From the NCBI RefSeq assembly GCF_009828105.1, contig NZ_WTYQ01000001.1:966073-1030072 (forward strand): a stretch of 64,000 nucleotides of DNA, read 5' to 3'. Shown piece after piece: positions 44,572-53,924 of this stretch (positions are counted from its first letter, which is position 1; each line of letters opens with the position of its first letter). This DNA comes from Altericroceibacterium indicum. GTDB taxonomy: Bacteria; Pseudomonadota; Alphaproteobacteria; Sphingomonadales; Sphingomonadaceae. The position numbers and the translations under genes are program-made. The notes beneath the pieces were generated by a model. It worked only from the letters and a program-made list of their open reading frames with translations, did no database searches and had not been told where the DNA came from.

Positions 44572-45219
44572 ATGGCCCGGCTGATCCTGTTCAACAAACC
44601 CCATGGGGTGCTGTGCCAGTTCACCGATAAGGGGACAGAAGGCTCCACCCGCCCCACCCTGTCAGCCTTTATCGACCAGCCGGGTGTCTATCCCGCCGGA
44701 CGGCTTGATCTGGATAGCGAAGGCTTGCTGCTGCTTACCGGTGATGGCCAGTTGCAGTCTCGCATCGCTGAACCGAAATTCAAAATGCCCAAAACCTATT
44801 GGGTGCAGATTGAAGGCGAGATCAGCGATGACAGCCTCGAAGCGCTGCGCAAAGGCGTGAAACTGAAAGATGGCATCACCCTGCCCGCGAAAGCCGAACG
44901 GATGGACACACCCGACATCTGGCCGCGCGATCCGCCGGTGCGGTTTCGCAAATGCGTGCCCGATTGCTGGATCAAACTGACCATCAGCGAAGGCCGTAAC
45001 CGGCAGGTCCGCCGCATGACCGCCTCCATCGGCCACCCCACCTTGCGCCTTGTGCGCTGGCAAATCGGCGAATGGACGCTCGACAATATTCCACTGGGCG
45101 AATGGCAGGAAGTCGAAGCCGACCTCCCCGCCCCGCCCATCACCGCCAAACCTTACAAGCGGCCAAAAACAGGTGGGTATCAGGGCAACCGCAAGACATG
45201 GAAACCGCGTGTGGGGTGA
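44572..45219 (+). CDS. rluE: Pseudouridine synthase, RluE-type
   Basis: 215 residues of the RsuA family. The catalytic Asp is in PAGRLDLDSEGLLLLT near residue 45. It lacks the N-terminal S4 domain, as RluE does (start MARLILFNKPHGVL). Later motifs are ISEGRNRQVRRMTASIGHPTLRL. RluE makes pseudouridine 2457 in E. coli 23S rRNA. ATG at 44572 is chosen because the family begins exactly there; the frame upstream overlaps the lipoprotein gene. Confidence 0.87.
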   Translation: MARLILFNKPHGVLCQFTDKGTEGSTRPTLSAFIDQPGVYPAGRLDLDSEGLLLLTGDGQLQSRIAEPKFKMPKTYWVQIEGEISDDSLEALRKGVKLKDGITLPAKAERMDTPDIWPRDPPVRFRKCVPDCWIKLTISEGRNRQVRRMTASIGHPTLRLVRWQIGEWTLDNIPLGEWQEVEADLPAPPITAKPYKRPKTGGYQGNRKTWKPRVG

Positions 45220-45286
45220 GCGGTAAAACAAAACGGCATTTTGCCATACTCCGCTGACACGCTGTATATGAATGGCCTAGTGACAG

Positions 45287-45607
45287 CTATCTGCGGCTTA
45301 AGGCAACAGCGACTATAGCAACGATTAACGATAGAATGGAGACAGCGAGTGCCCAACGGGCCGTGCTATTTTCTCTGCGCCGAAGCTCAGCTGCGATGAC
45401 TGTACGTAAAATACTATCATTCGTTTTCACTTGCGGCATGTAATGCAAATCATAGTCACTGAGACGGCGAGCAAGAGTTGGACTAAGCTCATGCAAACCT
45501 GTTAAATCTCGTATACTAATCGTCCCACGACGATCCCACGGTTTCCACCACGGCCCAAACATGCGCACATCAATTATGCGACCTGTGTATGCCAGCTTAA
45601 CTTTCAT
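45287..45607 (-). CDS. Hypothetical protein with C-terminal membrane anchor
   Basis: 106 residues. A soluble, Arg-rich part (FGPWWKPWDRRGTISIRDL) is followed by one C-terminal transmembrane helix (WALAVSILSLIVAIVAVALS). No family recognised. The block 45.2-45.7 kb is visibly richer in A+T than its neighbours, so the gene may be acquired. The nearest strong ribosome site (AAGGAG) is 22 bases upstream and better placed for one of two tiny overlapping frames, so the start is uncertain. Confidence 0.55.
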   Translation of the reverse strand: MKVKLAYTGRIIDVRMFGPWWKPWDRRGTISIRDLTGLHELSPTLARRLSDYDLHYMPQVKTNDSILRTVIAAELRRRENSTARWALAVSILSLIVAIVAVALSRR

Positions 45608-45744
45608 TTTCTGAACAATACATCCATTGCTCCTTCGTAAGTTCAGCTCTCAATTACTGCTGCCGTTGCGGCGAAAAAAGTGCTGCTATTATAGTTTTCA
45701 ACAGTATTAAATTTGGAACGGACTTATGGAATCTGCCCCTGCGT

Positions 45745-46140
45745 CTAAGAATCCATCTCTTCTTTAGGCTCCCACAATTCAATTTTCGTGCCATCTGGAT
45801 CGACAATCCACGCAAAGCTACCGCTGGGATCGCTGGTGTCGATTTTCAGGGTCGTTACGCCCTTGGCTTTCAGCCTCTCCAAAAAGGCCGGGAGATCGTC
45901 CACTGCGAAATTCAGCATGAATTCGCGTTCGGATGGGGCAAGGTAGTCGGTGGTTTCGTCAAAGGCATTGAGCGTCAGAACCGGAGGATGTTTGGGGGCG
46001 TTATAGGGCAGCAAGGCGCCGCCCCATGTTTCGAGTGTAATGCCCAGAACATCGCGATACCATGCCATCAGCGCGGCGGGGTCTTTGCTCTTGAAGAAAA
46101 TCCCGCCAACACCGGTGATCCGGCCCTGAGGTTCATCCAT
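45745..46140 (-). CDS. VOC/glyoxalase superfamily protein
   Basis: A 131-residue vicinal-oxygen-chelate fold: GVGGIFFKSKDPAALMAWYRDVLG at the start and GSFAWIVDPDGTKIELWEP at the end, the paired beta-alpha modules. Possible metal ligands include the final Glu. Substrate unknown (dioxygenase, lyase or resistance enzymes share the fold). 6 bp downstream of the cupin gene, same strand. Confidence 0.85.
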   Translation of the reverse strand: MDEPQGRITGVGGIFFKSKDPAALMAWYRDVLGITLETWGGALLPYNAPKHPPVLTLNAFDETTDYLAPSEREFMLNFAVDDLPAFLERLKAKGVTTLKIDTSDPSGSFAWIVDPDGTKIELWEPKEEMDS

Positions 46141-46146
46141 GCAGGT

Positions 46147-47322
46147 TTACTCCCATAATTCTAAGGCTACGCTGCCCTGATTGAACAGAGCAAGCAGTAA
46201 TTCCATTGCCGCTTCGCAAGTTTGCAAAGCCTCATCCGCGATGAATTGCTGGTTCTCGCATAAGAGCTGCGCCAGTTTCGCGGCCTCATCCGTGCAAGCG
46301 AAACTCTCGCCATCCACGAATAGCAAAATCGCGCCATTTTCCTGCCGGTAAAAGGCAAAGCGACTGGCCGGGTTGCGGCACAGAGGCACGGATTGACCGA
46401 GGCAGGCCCGAAGATCAGCCATCTCGATCGGCTCTTCCGGGCGCCAGTCGATTTCGGGATATTTGGGCGTGCTGTTATATTCGCCGAACCAGCGGGCAAA
46501 TGCCTCACGGTCCTGCATTTTTTCCAGCACCATCGCCTGAAGCCGGCTGATGGCAGCGCCAGAAATTTCGCCGGGATTTTCCTGAGGCTGCAAATCGGGA
46601 TCGGTGTAGCGATCTTCATCCAGCAGATTGTCGAGCACTTCATCGCAAAAATTGTCGATCAATTCATAGCGCGATGGCGCGCGGAAGCCGACCGAATAGG
46701 TCATGCAATCATCGCCAATCGCCACGCCATTATGCGGGATGCCTGGCGGGATATAGAGAATATCGCCTGCTTCCAGAACCCATTCCTCGGTCGGCTCGAA
46801 ATCCTTGATCAGGCGGAAATCATCATTCGGGAGCAGCGGCGTATCGGAATTGCACATAGCTCCGATTTGCCACCGGCGGCGGCCCATCCCCTGAATGAGA
46901 AACACGTCATATTGGTCAAAATGCGCGCCCACGCCGCCGCCATCACTGGCGCAGCTCACCATCACATCATCGATCCGCCAATCAGGAATGAAGCGGAAAG
47001 GCGCGATCAAGGCCGCAACATCGGGCACCATATGATCGACCGCTTGCACCAGCAAAGTGGATGGGTGGGTGCCAAACTGGCTGAATTTCTCTTCATCAAG
47101 CGGCCCATGCTCGACATTCCAGCCCCGGCCTTCATCGCCATCACCCGTGCCGCCGCCCTGCACCAGCAACCGCGCTTCCACGCCATCTTCGCACGCAAGG
47201 CCTGCCAGTTCATCGGGCTGAAGCGGGTTTTGCCAATTCACCCAAGGGTTTCTAATTAGCAGAGGCTTTTTCTGCCAATAGTCACGCAGGAAGGTTTCAG
47301 CATCGAAATCACGAAATTGCAT
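46147..47322 (-). CDS. Cupin/JmjC ribosomal oxygenase (ROXA/YcfD type)
   Basis: A 391-residue 2-oxoglutarate/Fe(II) oxygenase. Iron ligands: His-x-Asp in VGAHFDQYDVFLIQG near residue 130 and the distal His in PPGIPHNGVAIG near 190. The order FLRDYWQKKPLLIRN at the start and the C-terminal winged-helix-like region match YcfD, which hydroxylates an Arg of ribosomal protein L16. ATG at 47322 begins with the family start MQFRDFDAETFL; a 66-bp extension to 47388 is unlikely. Confidence 0.85.
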   Translation of the reverse strand: MQFRDFDAETFLRDYWQKKPLLIRNPWVNWQNPLQPDELAGLACEDGVEARLLVQGGGTGDGDEGRGWNVEHGPLDEEKFSQFGTHPSTLLVQAVDHMVPDVAALIAPFRFIPDWRIDDVMVSCASDGGGVGAHFDQYDVFLIQGMGRRRWQIGAMCNSDTPLLPNDDFRLIKDFEPTEEWVLEAGDILYIPPGIPHNGVAIGDDCMTYSVGFRAPSRYELIDNFCDEVLDNLLDEDRYTDPDLQPQENPGEISGAAISRLQAMVLEKMQDREAFARWFGEYNSTPKYPEIDWRPEEPIEMADLRACLGQSVPLCRNPASRFAFYRQENGAILLFVDGESFACTDEAAKLAQLLCENQQFIADEALQTCEAAMELLLALFNQGSVALELWE

Positions 47323-47438
47323 AGATACTCGCTTAGAGGCTGCCAGCGCGATTGCGCAGCATGGGGCCGCCGGGTTTCGGCAGGGCATGACAGCTCTTTA
47401 GGGGATTGCGCGAGGTTAAGACAGCCCAAGCCTGAAAT

Positions 47439-47480
47439 GCAAAATGCCCCCTCCGCAAGCTTACGAAGAGGGCATTTTGC
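47439..47480 (-). terminator. Hairpin terminator after the glycolytic operon
   Basis: Read leftward, GCAAAATGCCCTC pairs with GGGGGCATTTTGC (small bulge) around a 13-base loop, 18 bp after the aldolase stop. The stem contains its own T-run, but the tail is not strongly T-rich. Confidence 0.65.
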
Positions 47481-47498
47481 AATGGTGTTACAGTGCGA

Positions 47499-48398
47499 TC
47501 AGGCAGCGGTTTTCTGGGTCGATGCCTTGAAGATCTCGTTGATCGCTTCAGCCAGAGTGGCGTCAAATTCATCATCGCTCATGGAAACGCGCAATTCTGC
47601 GAGCAATGCGCGGGAGAAGCTGGCGATCATGCCGTTATTCTTCGCCAGCTCATCGCAAGCTTCCGTGCGGGTGAAACCGCCAGAAAGCGCCACCACCCGC
47701 AGAACCTTGGGGTGGTCTACCAGTGTTTGATAAGTGTTGGGCACTGCCGGGATCGACAGTTTCAGCATCACTTGCTGGCCATCAGGCAGTGCATCAAGCT
47801 GCTTCACGATTTCCGCGCAGAGGATTTTTTCACCCTCTGGCCGGTCATCAGCAGTGATGGAATATTCCGGTTCGAGAATAGGCATCAGCCCGCCTGCAAT
47901 GATCTGCTTGCCGACTTCAAATTGCTGGGCCGCAATGGCCGCAATGCCGGTGGGCGATGCAGCATTGATGACCGAACGCATCTTGGTGCCATAAACGCCC
48001 AGAGCCTTGGCGCGGGCCAGAAGTGGATCGAGTTCAGGCATGGGTTTCATCAGCTGAACGCCGTCAGCTTCATCCTCCAAGCCCTTGTCTACCTTGAGGA
48101 AAGGCACCACGCCGCGATCTTGCAGCGCGGTGGGCACGGGCTTGCCACCAGCCATACCGTCCATGGTCTTTTCGAACAGGATGGCGCCGATCACCCGTTC
48201 CCCTGTGAAGCTCGGGGAGGTGATGATACGGCTGCGCATTTCATGGATTTTAGCGAACATTTCATCGTCGCCATTCCATTCATCATCCGCAACACCATAG
48301 GCCCGCAGTGCCTTGGGTGTGGAACCACCGCTCTGATCTAGCGCGGCGATAAAGCCATGTCCGTCAGCGATTTTCGTGCGCATATCCTGTTCATTCAT
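47499..48398 (-). CDS. fda: Class I fructose-bisphosphate aldolase
   Basis: A 299-residue Schiff-base aldolase splitting fructose 1,6-bisphosphate. It opens with GFIAALDQSGGSTPKAL, and has VVPFLKVDKGLE and LMPILEPEYSI. The probable Schiff-base Lys is in QQVMLKLSIPAVPN near residue 212. SD GGGGGA precedes the ATG. Last gene of the tkt-gap-MOSC-pgk-fda unit (31 bp after pgk). Confidence 0.93.
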   Translation of the reverse strand: MNEQDMRTKIADGHGFIAALDQSGGSTPKALRAYGVADDEWNGDDEMFAKIHEMRSRIITSPSFTGERVIGAILFEKTMDGMAGGKPVPTALQDRGVVPFLKVDKGLEDEADGVQLMKPMPELDPLLARAKALGVYGTKMRSVINAASPTGIAAIAAQQFEVGKQIIAGGLMPILEPEYSITADDRPEGEKILCAEIVKQLDALPDGQQVMLKLSIPAVPNTYQTLVDHPKVLRVVALSGGFTRTEACDELAKNNGMIASFSRALLAELRVSMSDDEFDATLAEAINEIFKASTQKTAA

Positions 48399-48429
48399 TG
48401 GACAAGTCCCCCTCAGTTTAGACTAAATC

Positions 48430-49629
48430 TCAAATATACAACGCCACAACACCTGGCAGTTCCTTGCCTTCCATCCATTCGAGGAAAGCGCCACCTGCCG
48501 TTGAAATATAAGTAAAATCCTTCGCAACCCCTGCATGGTTCAGGGCCGAAACAGTATCCCCGCCGCCGGCGACAGAAATCAGCGAACCTTCCTTGCTCAG
48601 CGCCGCTGCCGTTTTGGCAAGGGACACGGTCGCTTCGTCAAAAGGCCTGGTTTCGAAAGCTCCCAGCGGGCCGTTCCACACCAAGGTGCGGCAGGTCTTG
48701 AGGACATCCGCCAAAGCTTCAACGGCCTGCGGACCGATATCGAGGATCATCTCATCAGCCGCCACTTCATGCACATTGCAGATGCGCAGGCTTGCAGGAT
48801 TTTCCGCAAATTCCTTCGAGACAACCACATCATACGGCAGATGCACGGTGCAACCGGCGGCATCTGCGGCATCCATGATCTTTTCCACCGTGCTGGTCAG
48901 CTCATGTTCGCAGAGCGACTTGCCCACATCGACCCCACGCGCGGCGAGGAAGGTATTGGCCATGCCGCCGCCAATGATAAGGTGATCGACGCGGGTCACC
49001 AGATGTTCGAGCACATCAAGCTTGGACGAAACTTTCGCCCCGCCAACCACAGCCGCCACCGGCTTTTCCGGTGTGCCAAGCGCCTTTTGCAGCGCTTCCA
49101 GTTCCTTCTGCATCGAACGGCCAGCGTAAGCCGGCAGCAAATGGGCAAGGCCTTCGGTGCTGGCATGGGCGCGATGCGCAGCGGAAAAGGCATCGTTCAC
49201 ATAGATATCGCCATTTTCGGCGATCGCCTTGGCGAACTCAGGATCGTTGGCTTCTTCACCCTTCCAGAAGCGGGTGTTTTCAAGCAGCGCAATCCCGCCA
49301 TCGGGCAGAATGCCGATCGCCTGCTTTACCACATCGCCAGTCACTTCTGGCACGAACATCACTTCGCGGCCCAGCACATCGGCAAGCGCGCCCTGGATCA
49401 TGCTGAGCGACATGGTGGAGTTGCGTTCACCCTTCGGACGGCCAAAATGGGCAAGGAGGAGAACCTTTGCGCCGGCATCTGCCAATTCCAGAATAGTCGG
49501 TGCAACGGCCTGTGCCCGGGTAAGGTCCGTCACGGCCCCATCCTGCATCGGCAAGTTCAGATCGACGCGCAGCAGCACGACCTTGCCTTTAACGTCGCCA
49601 ATATCGTCCAGCTTGCGAAATTCACTCAT
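48430..49629 (-). CDS. pgk: Phosphoglycerate kinase
   Basis: 399 residues. Substrate region VLLRVDLNLPM and HFGRPKGE; hinge and nucleotide motifs AVVGGAKVSSKLDVLEHL, WNGPLGAFETRPF and the C-terminal SVAGGGDTVSAL. It makes ATP from 1,3-bisphosphoglycerate. Its ATG overlaps the MOSC gene stop by four bases, so translation is coupled to that gene. Confidence 0.97.
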   Translation of the reverse strand: MSEFRKLDDIGDVKGKVVLLRVDLNLPMQDGAVTDLTRAQAVAPTILELADAGAKVLLLAHFGRPKGERNSTMSLSMIQGALADVLGREVMFVPEVTGDVVKQAIGILPDGGIALLENTRFWKGEEANDPEFAKAIAENGDIYVNDAFSAAHRAHASTEGLAHLLPAYAGRSMQKELEALQKALGTPEKPVAAVVGGAKVSSKLDVLEHLVTRVDHLIIGGGMANTFLAARGVDVGKSLCEHELTSTVEKIMDAADAAGCTVHLPYDVVVSKEFAENPASLRICNVHEVAADEMILDIGPQAVEALADVLKTCRTLVWNGPLGAFETRPFDEATVSLAKTAAALSKEGSLISVAGGGDTVSALNHAGVAKDFTYISTAGGAFLEWMEGKELPGVVALYI

Positions 49630-50087
49630 GCTTCGATCCTTATTTCATCACCCAGCGCGACAGGCCCGCCTGTAATAACACGGGTCAGAAAACCGCCACG
49701 CCAATCGGGCGCCAGCGCGGCCTGTAAGCCGGGCGCGATTTCATCCATGCGCCAGCATGGGTTACATTCCATAGTCACTTCGAGGCAGCAGCTTTCGCCA
49801 ATATAGATCAGCGTGCCTTCTGCTCGTGGTATTTTCAGATTTCCGACCAGCAGATTGGCGCGGCGCGTCCACCAGGGGAGCGAAAGGCCAAGATCTGCCA
49901 TGGCGCTGGCCCAGCTATCTGCTTCGATCAGCGAAATCTGCCGCTTATTGCGCCCCGGTTTGAGGGCCCCGCGGAAATCTCCGGAAATTCCGGTCTCTGG
50001 AGCGATCGAGGTGCTTTCCAGCACCTCGATATCCCCGCGCGTCTCAAATCGCCGCGCTATTCCTTCAAGCCTGCCGATCATCGGCAC
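49626..50087 (-). CDS. MOSC domain protein inside the glycolytic operon
   Basis: 153 residues with a stand-alone MOSC fold: start GRLEGIARRF, ISGDFRGALKPGRNKRQISLIE, and the conserved Cys region CCLEVTMECNPCWRMDEI near residue 100 (the MOSC Cys). MOSC domains act in sulfur or molybdenum-cofactor chemistry (MOCO sulfurase, YiiM/mARC type). It begins 10 bp after gap and overlaps pgk by ATGA. Why it sits here is not known. Confidence 0.85.
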   Translation of the reverse strand: MPMIGRLEGIARRFETRGDIEVLESTSIAPETGISGDFRGALKPGRNKRQISLIEADSWASAMADLGLSLPWWTRRANLLVGNLKIPRAEGTLIYIGESCCLEVTMECNPCWRMDEIAPGLQAALAPDWRGGFLTRVITGGPVALGDEIRIEA

Positions 50088-50097
50088 GCCCCGCTCC

Positions 50098-51108
50098 TCA
50101 GAGCAAACCAGCCATCACGCCAGCGGTATCGATCATGCGGTTGGAGAAACCCCATTCATTGTCATACCATGAAACCACACGGGCCAGCTTGCCTTCCATG
50201 ACGGAGGTTTCAAGACTGTCCACCGTGGAGCTGGCTGGGAAATGGTTGAAATCCGAGCTGACAAGTGGCTGATCGGTATAAGACAGAATGCCCTTCATCG
50301 GGCCTTCCGAAGCCGCAGCCTTTAGTGCCGCATTGATTTCTTCAACGCTCGTATCGCGCGATGGCACGAAGACGAGGTCTACAAGGCTGACATTGGGGGT
50401 CGGCACACGGACTGAGCTACCATCCAGCTTGCCATTCAGTTCCGGCAGAACCAAGCCCACTGCACGGGCAGCGCCAGTGGTGGTTGGGATGATGTTCTGC
50501 GCACCACCGCGAGCACGGCGCATATCGCTGTGCATCTGATCGAGCATACGCTGGTCATTGGTGTAGCTGTGGATCGTGGTCATCATGCCGCGTTCGATAC
50601 CAACCGCGTCATTCAGAACCTTGGCCACCGGAGCGAGGCAATTGGTGGTGCAGCTGGCATTGGAGACAACAATGTCTTCCGCTGTCAGGTCCTGATGGTT
50701 CACACCAAACACAACCGTGCGGTCCGCACCCTTGCCCGGCGCAGAGATCAGCACGCGCTTGGCACCGGCATCGAGATGCGGCTGGCACGCTTCCTTGGAC
50801 TGGAAGAAACCCGTGCATTCCAGCACGATTTCAATGCCCATATCCTTATGCGGCAGATCACCGGGATTGCGTTCAGAGGTCACAGCAATCTTCTTGCCGT
50901 TGACGGTGATCGAATTGTCATCCGCAGTTACTTCACCGGGGAAGCGGCCATGGGTAGAATCATACTGGAACAACAAGGCATTGGCCTTGGCATCTGCCAG
51001 ATCGTTGATCGCCACGAGTTCAAGATCGTGGTCATCACGTTCGAGGATAGCGCGGGCTACAAGACGCCCAATACGGCCAAAACCGTTGATCGAAACCTTC
51101 GTCGCCAT
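50098..51108 (-). CDS. gap: Glyceraldehyde-3-phosphate dehydrogenase, type I
   Basis: 336 residues. NAD-binding [13 protein letters not shown]; catalytic Cys153 in [46 protein letters not shown] lies nine bases before the ATG. Second gene of the operon, 14 bp after tkt. The cofactor is likely NAD+ (no NADP-specific marks seen, but not decisive). Confidence 0.97.
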   Translation of the reverse strand: MATKVSINGFGRIGRLVARAILERDDHDLELVAINDLADAKANALLFQYDSTHGRFPGEVTADDNSITVNGKKIAVTSERNPGDLPHKDMGIEIVLECTGFFQSKEACQPHLDAGAKRVLISAPGKGADRTVVFGVNHQDLTAEDIVVSNASCTTNCLAPVAKVLNDAVGIERGMMTTIHSYTNDQRMLDQMHSDMRRARGGAQNIIPTTTGAARAVGLVLPELNGKLDGSSVRVPTPNVSLVDLVFVPSRDTSVEEINAALKAAASEGPMKGILSYTDQPLVSSDFNHFPASSTVDSLETSVMEGKLARVVSWYDNEWGFSNRMIDTAGVMAGLL

Positions 51109-51122
51109 TTAAATAACTCCTC

Positions 51123-53114
51123 TTAACGTCCTAATTTTGCGAGAATTTGCGGAACGATCGCGTCCACTGTGAACCCAAAGCGCTCAAACAACTGGTCTGC
51201 CGGGCCGGAAGCTCCGAAACGATCCAGACCAATGTTGAGGCCGTTAGCCATCGTATAGCGTTCCCAGCCAAACGTCGTGCCGGCTTCGATCGATACACGC
51301 AAAATCGTGTCAGGCTGAACATCGGGAAGGACATCCCGGCGATATTCAGCGCTCTGTTCATCGAAAAGTTCAGAGCATGGCATGGAGACCACATCGGCAC
51401 CGATGCCCTGATCTTCAAGGCGTGCAGCCACATCAAATGCAAGCGACACTTCAGAACCAGTGGCAATCAGGATAACCTTGCGTTCCGCCACGGCCGCTTT
51501 GGCACGGTAAGCGCCCTTGGCCGTGAGGTTTTCGCTGGCATCATCCCGGAAACCCGGAAGGTTCTGACGCGACAAGGCCAGAAGCGATGGGCGCTTGGTT
51601 TCCTTGAGCGCGATTTCCCAGCACTCGGCTGTTTCCAGCGCATCGGCAGGGCGGAACACCAGAAGGTTCGGCATCGCGCGCAGCGACTGGAGATGTTCAA
51701 CCGGCTGGTGGGTCGGACCATCTTCACCAAGACCGATGGAATCATGCGTCATTACATAGACAACGCGAAGTTCTTGCAGGGCTGACAAGCGAATGGCCGG
51801 GCGGCAATAGTCGGAAAAGACCATGAATGTGCCGCCATAAGGGATAATCCCGCCATGGAGTGCCATGCCGTTCATCGCTGCCGACATGCCAAATTCACGA
51901 ATACCGTAATAGACATAGCGGCCCGAATAATCATCACCAGACATTGGCATCGTGGCCTTCGTCTTGGTGTTGTTCGAACCGGTAAGGTCAGCCGAACCGC
52001 CGATCATGGCAGGCACATCGGCCGTCAAAACCTGAAGCGCATTTTCGCTCGACTTGCGGCTGGCGACAGTGGGCTTATCGCTGGCGAGGCCCTGCTTGTA
52101 CGCGTCCCAGCCGGTCAGCTCAGGCAATTCACCGCCCATCCGTGCGGTAAATTCTGCACCACGATCATTCTTGCCAAGGCGGGCTTCCCATTCAGCGTGG
52201 GCAGCTTTGCCCTGTTCGCCAGTGGAGCGCCAATCGGCAAGAATATCTGCCGGCACTTCAAAAGGCGCAGCATCCCAACCAAGAACCTTGCGCACTTCAG
52301 CAATTTCAGCATCGCCCAGCGGCGCACCATGTGTGGCGGAAGTGCCCTGCTTATTGGGCGACCCCTTACCAATGATGGTGCGGCAAGCGACGAGCGACGG
52401 GCGATCATCAGCCACAGCTTCATCAATCGCACGGGCGATATCGGCATGATCATGGCCATCGCAGCTCACCACATGCCAACCGGTCGCTTCATAGCGGCCC
52501 TTGATGTCTTCGCTGGTGGAAAGGCTGGTGCTGCCATCAATGGTGATCTGGTTATCGTCCCACAGCACGACCATGCGGCCAAGCTTGAGATGGCCTGCAA
52601 GGCCAATCGCTTCGTGGTTGATGCCTTCCATCAGGCAACCATCGCCCGCAATCACCCAGGTCCGGTGATCGACCAGATCGGCCCCAAATTCTGCATTGAG
52701 GTGACGTTCAGCAATGGCCATCCCTACAGCCATCGCCAGGCCCTGACCCAGCGGGCCAGTGGTCGCTTCCACCGCTTCGAGCAGGAAGTTTTCCGGATGG
52801 CCGGCGCAAGGGCTGCCAAGCTGACGGAAATTGCGAATGTCATCCATCGTCGGCTTGTCATAGCCGGACAGGTGCAGCAACGCATAGATCAGCGCCGAGC
52901 CATGGCCTGCGGAGAGGACAAAACGGTCACGATCAGCCCAGCCTGGTGCTGCGGGATCAAATTTCAAATATTTCGACCAGAGCACGGTGGCGACATCGGC
53001 CATACCCATCGGCATACCGGGGTGGCCGGAATTGGCGGCCTGAACCGCATCCATCGCCAGAGCTCTGATTGCGTTGGCCATAGGCGCAAGGCGGGCGGGA
53101 TCAAGGCTCATCAT
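51123..53114 (-). CDS. tkt: Transketolase
   Basis: A 663-residue thiamine-diphosphate enzyme of the pentose phosphate pathway. Motifs: AANSGHPGMPMGMADVA near residue 22, GPLGQGLAMAVGMAIAE near 115, VIAGDGCLMEGI ... WDDNQITIDG (ThDP/Mg site), and THDSIGLGEDGPTHQPVEHL near 465. The ATG at 53114 has AGGAG five bases upstream; a second ATG follows directly, and a frame extending to 53198 is basic and unlike the family. First gene of the operon. Confidence 0.96.
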   Translation of the reverse strand: MMSLDPARLAPMANAIRALAMDAVQAANSGHPGMPMGMADVATVLWSKYLKFDPAAPGWADRDRFVLSAGHGSALIYALLHLSGYDKPTMDDIRNFRQLGSPCAGHPENFLLEAVEATTGPLGQGLAMAVGMAIAERHLNAEFGADLVDHRTWVIAGDGCLMEGINHEAIGLAGHLKLGRMVVLWDDNQITIDGSTSLSTSEDIKGRYEATGWHVVSCDGHDHADIARAIDEAVADDRPSLVACRTIIGKGSPNKQGTSATHGAPLGDAEIAEVRKVLGWDAAPFEVPADILADWRSTGEQGKAAHAEWEARLGKNDRGAEFTARMGGELPELTGWDAYKQGLASDKPTVASRKSSENALQVLTADVPAMIGGSADLTGSNNTKTKATMPMSGDDYSGRYVYYGIREFGMSAAMNGMALHGGIIPYGGTFMVFSDYCRPAIRLSALQELRVVYVMTHDSIGLGEDGPTHQPVEHLQSLRAMPNLLVFRPADALETAECWEIALKETKRPSLLALSRQNLPGFRDDASENLTAKGAYRAKAAVAERKVILIATGSEVSLAFDVAARLEDQGIGADVVSMPCSELFDEQSAEYRRDVLPDVQPDTILRVSIEAGTTFGWERYTMANGLNIGLDRFGASGPADQLFERFGFTVDAIVPQILAKLGR

Positions 53115-53320
53115 CAAGGCTCCTGCGTGGCGCCGGGTTACGGATTTTCTCGGGTTGCGAATCGGCGCGAGGCTTCTCTTGCGGACAGGCTTCGCCACGT
53201 CAAGCAGGGCCCTTGGCTGATTGCGCTGTCAGATAGAATTAACGCTCATTCAATATATGTTCACAGCTTTGATGGCCAAGCCTTTGCCCCCAAAAGATCT
53301 TTCTCTTATTCAAGCGACAA

Positions 53321-53533
53321 ATGGACAAACAACGCATCACTCACGCACTGCACCGTATTCATCAGGCAACAGCACGTCTTGAAGAATCCGCCCTGCGTTT
53401 GCAGGCAGATCAAACCCTGGCTCGCTCTATCCCACACGATGATGGTATAGCAGATAAGTATGAAGCCTTAAGGTCAGATGTCGCTGCAACGCTAAACGAT
53501 CTCGACACCTTGATAGAAAGCCTTGAAAAATGA
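53321..53533 (+). CDS. Small coiled-coil protein upstream of zapA
   Basis: 70 residues, almost entirely helical with heptad-like spacing (ALHRIHQATARLEESALRLQAD, then ATLNDLDTLIESLEK). No cysteines, no signal. It overlaps zapA by four bases (ATGA), so it is probably made in a fixed ratio with ZapA and may take part in division-ring regulation. The preceding 206 bp (53115-53320) hold its promoter and that of tkt; nothing else is recognisable there. Confidence 0.75.
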   Translation: MDKQRITHALHRIHQATARLEESALRLQADQTLARSIPHDDGIADKYEALRSDVAATLNDLDTLIESLEK

Positions 53534-53892
53534 GCAATATCGAGCTGACGATTGGTGGTCGCCCCCACCGGATTGCCTGCACTCCAGGGCAGGAAACACA
53601 TATCCGCGAATTAGGCCAGTTGATCGATCAAAGCCTTGCGCAAGTGCCTTCCGTATCCGGCCAGTCTGAAGCCCGCAGCTTCCTTTATGCATCGTTGATC
53701 TTGGCGGATGAAGTCTTTGAATTGCGCCAAACAGTGGCGCGACAGGAGGCGAATCTTTCTGCTGCCCTCCCCTCTCAGCCAGACCCTGCGGGCGAGCAAT
53801 TAGACCTCGAAATTGCCGAAACATTGGAAAATGTTGCCGGAAAGCTCGAATCCCTTGCAAGCCATCTTGAGGAACCGGCCACAAACGCCTAG
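53530..53892 (+). CDS. zapA: Cell division protein ZapA
   Basis: 120 residues. The N-terminal domain (IELTIGGRPHRIACTPGQETHIRELGQLID) is the ZapA globular head, followed by a coiled coil with LYASLILADEVFELRQTVARQEANL and an acidic tail. ZapA cross-links FtsZ filaments at mid-cell. The order zapA-6S RNA-fau downstream is widely conserved. Confidence 0.88.
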   Translation: MSNIELTIGGRPHRIACTPGQETHIRELGQLIDQSLAQVPSVSGQSEARSFLYASLILADEVFELRQTVARQEANLSAALPSQPDPAGEQLDLEIAETLENVAGKLESLASHLEEPATNA

Positions 53893-53924
53893 ATAGATGC
53901 GTGACGGGTACTGCCCGGCACGAG

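Noticed and set aside
48535..49806. 423-codon open frame on the + strand
   Set aside because: Antisense to pgk and the MOSC gene; composition rich in Arg/His/Gly and no motif.
51855..53450. 531-codon open frame on the + strand
   Set aside because: It lies antisense to transketolase in high-G+C DNA, has no recognisable domain and runs across the tkt promoter; it is a by-product of codon bias.
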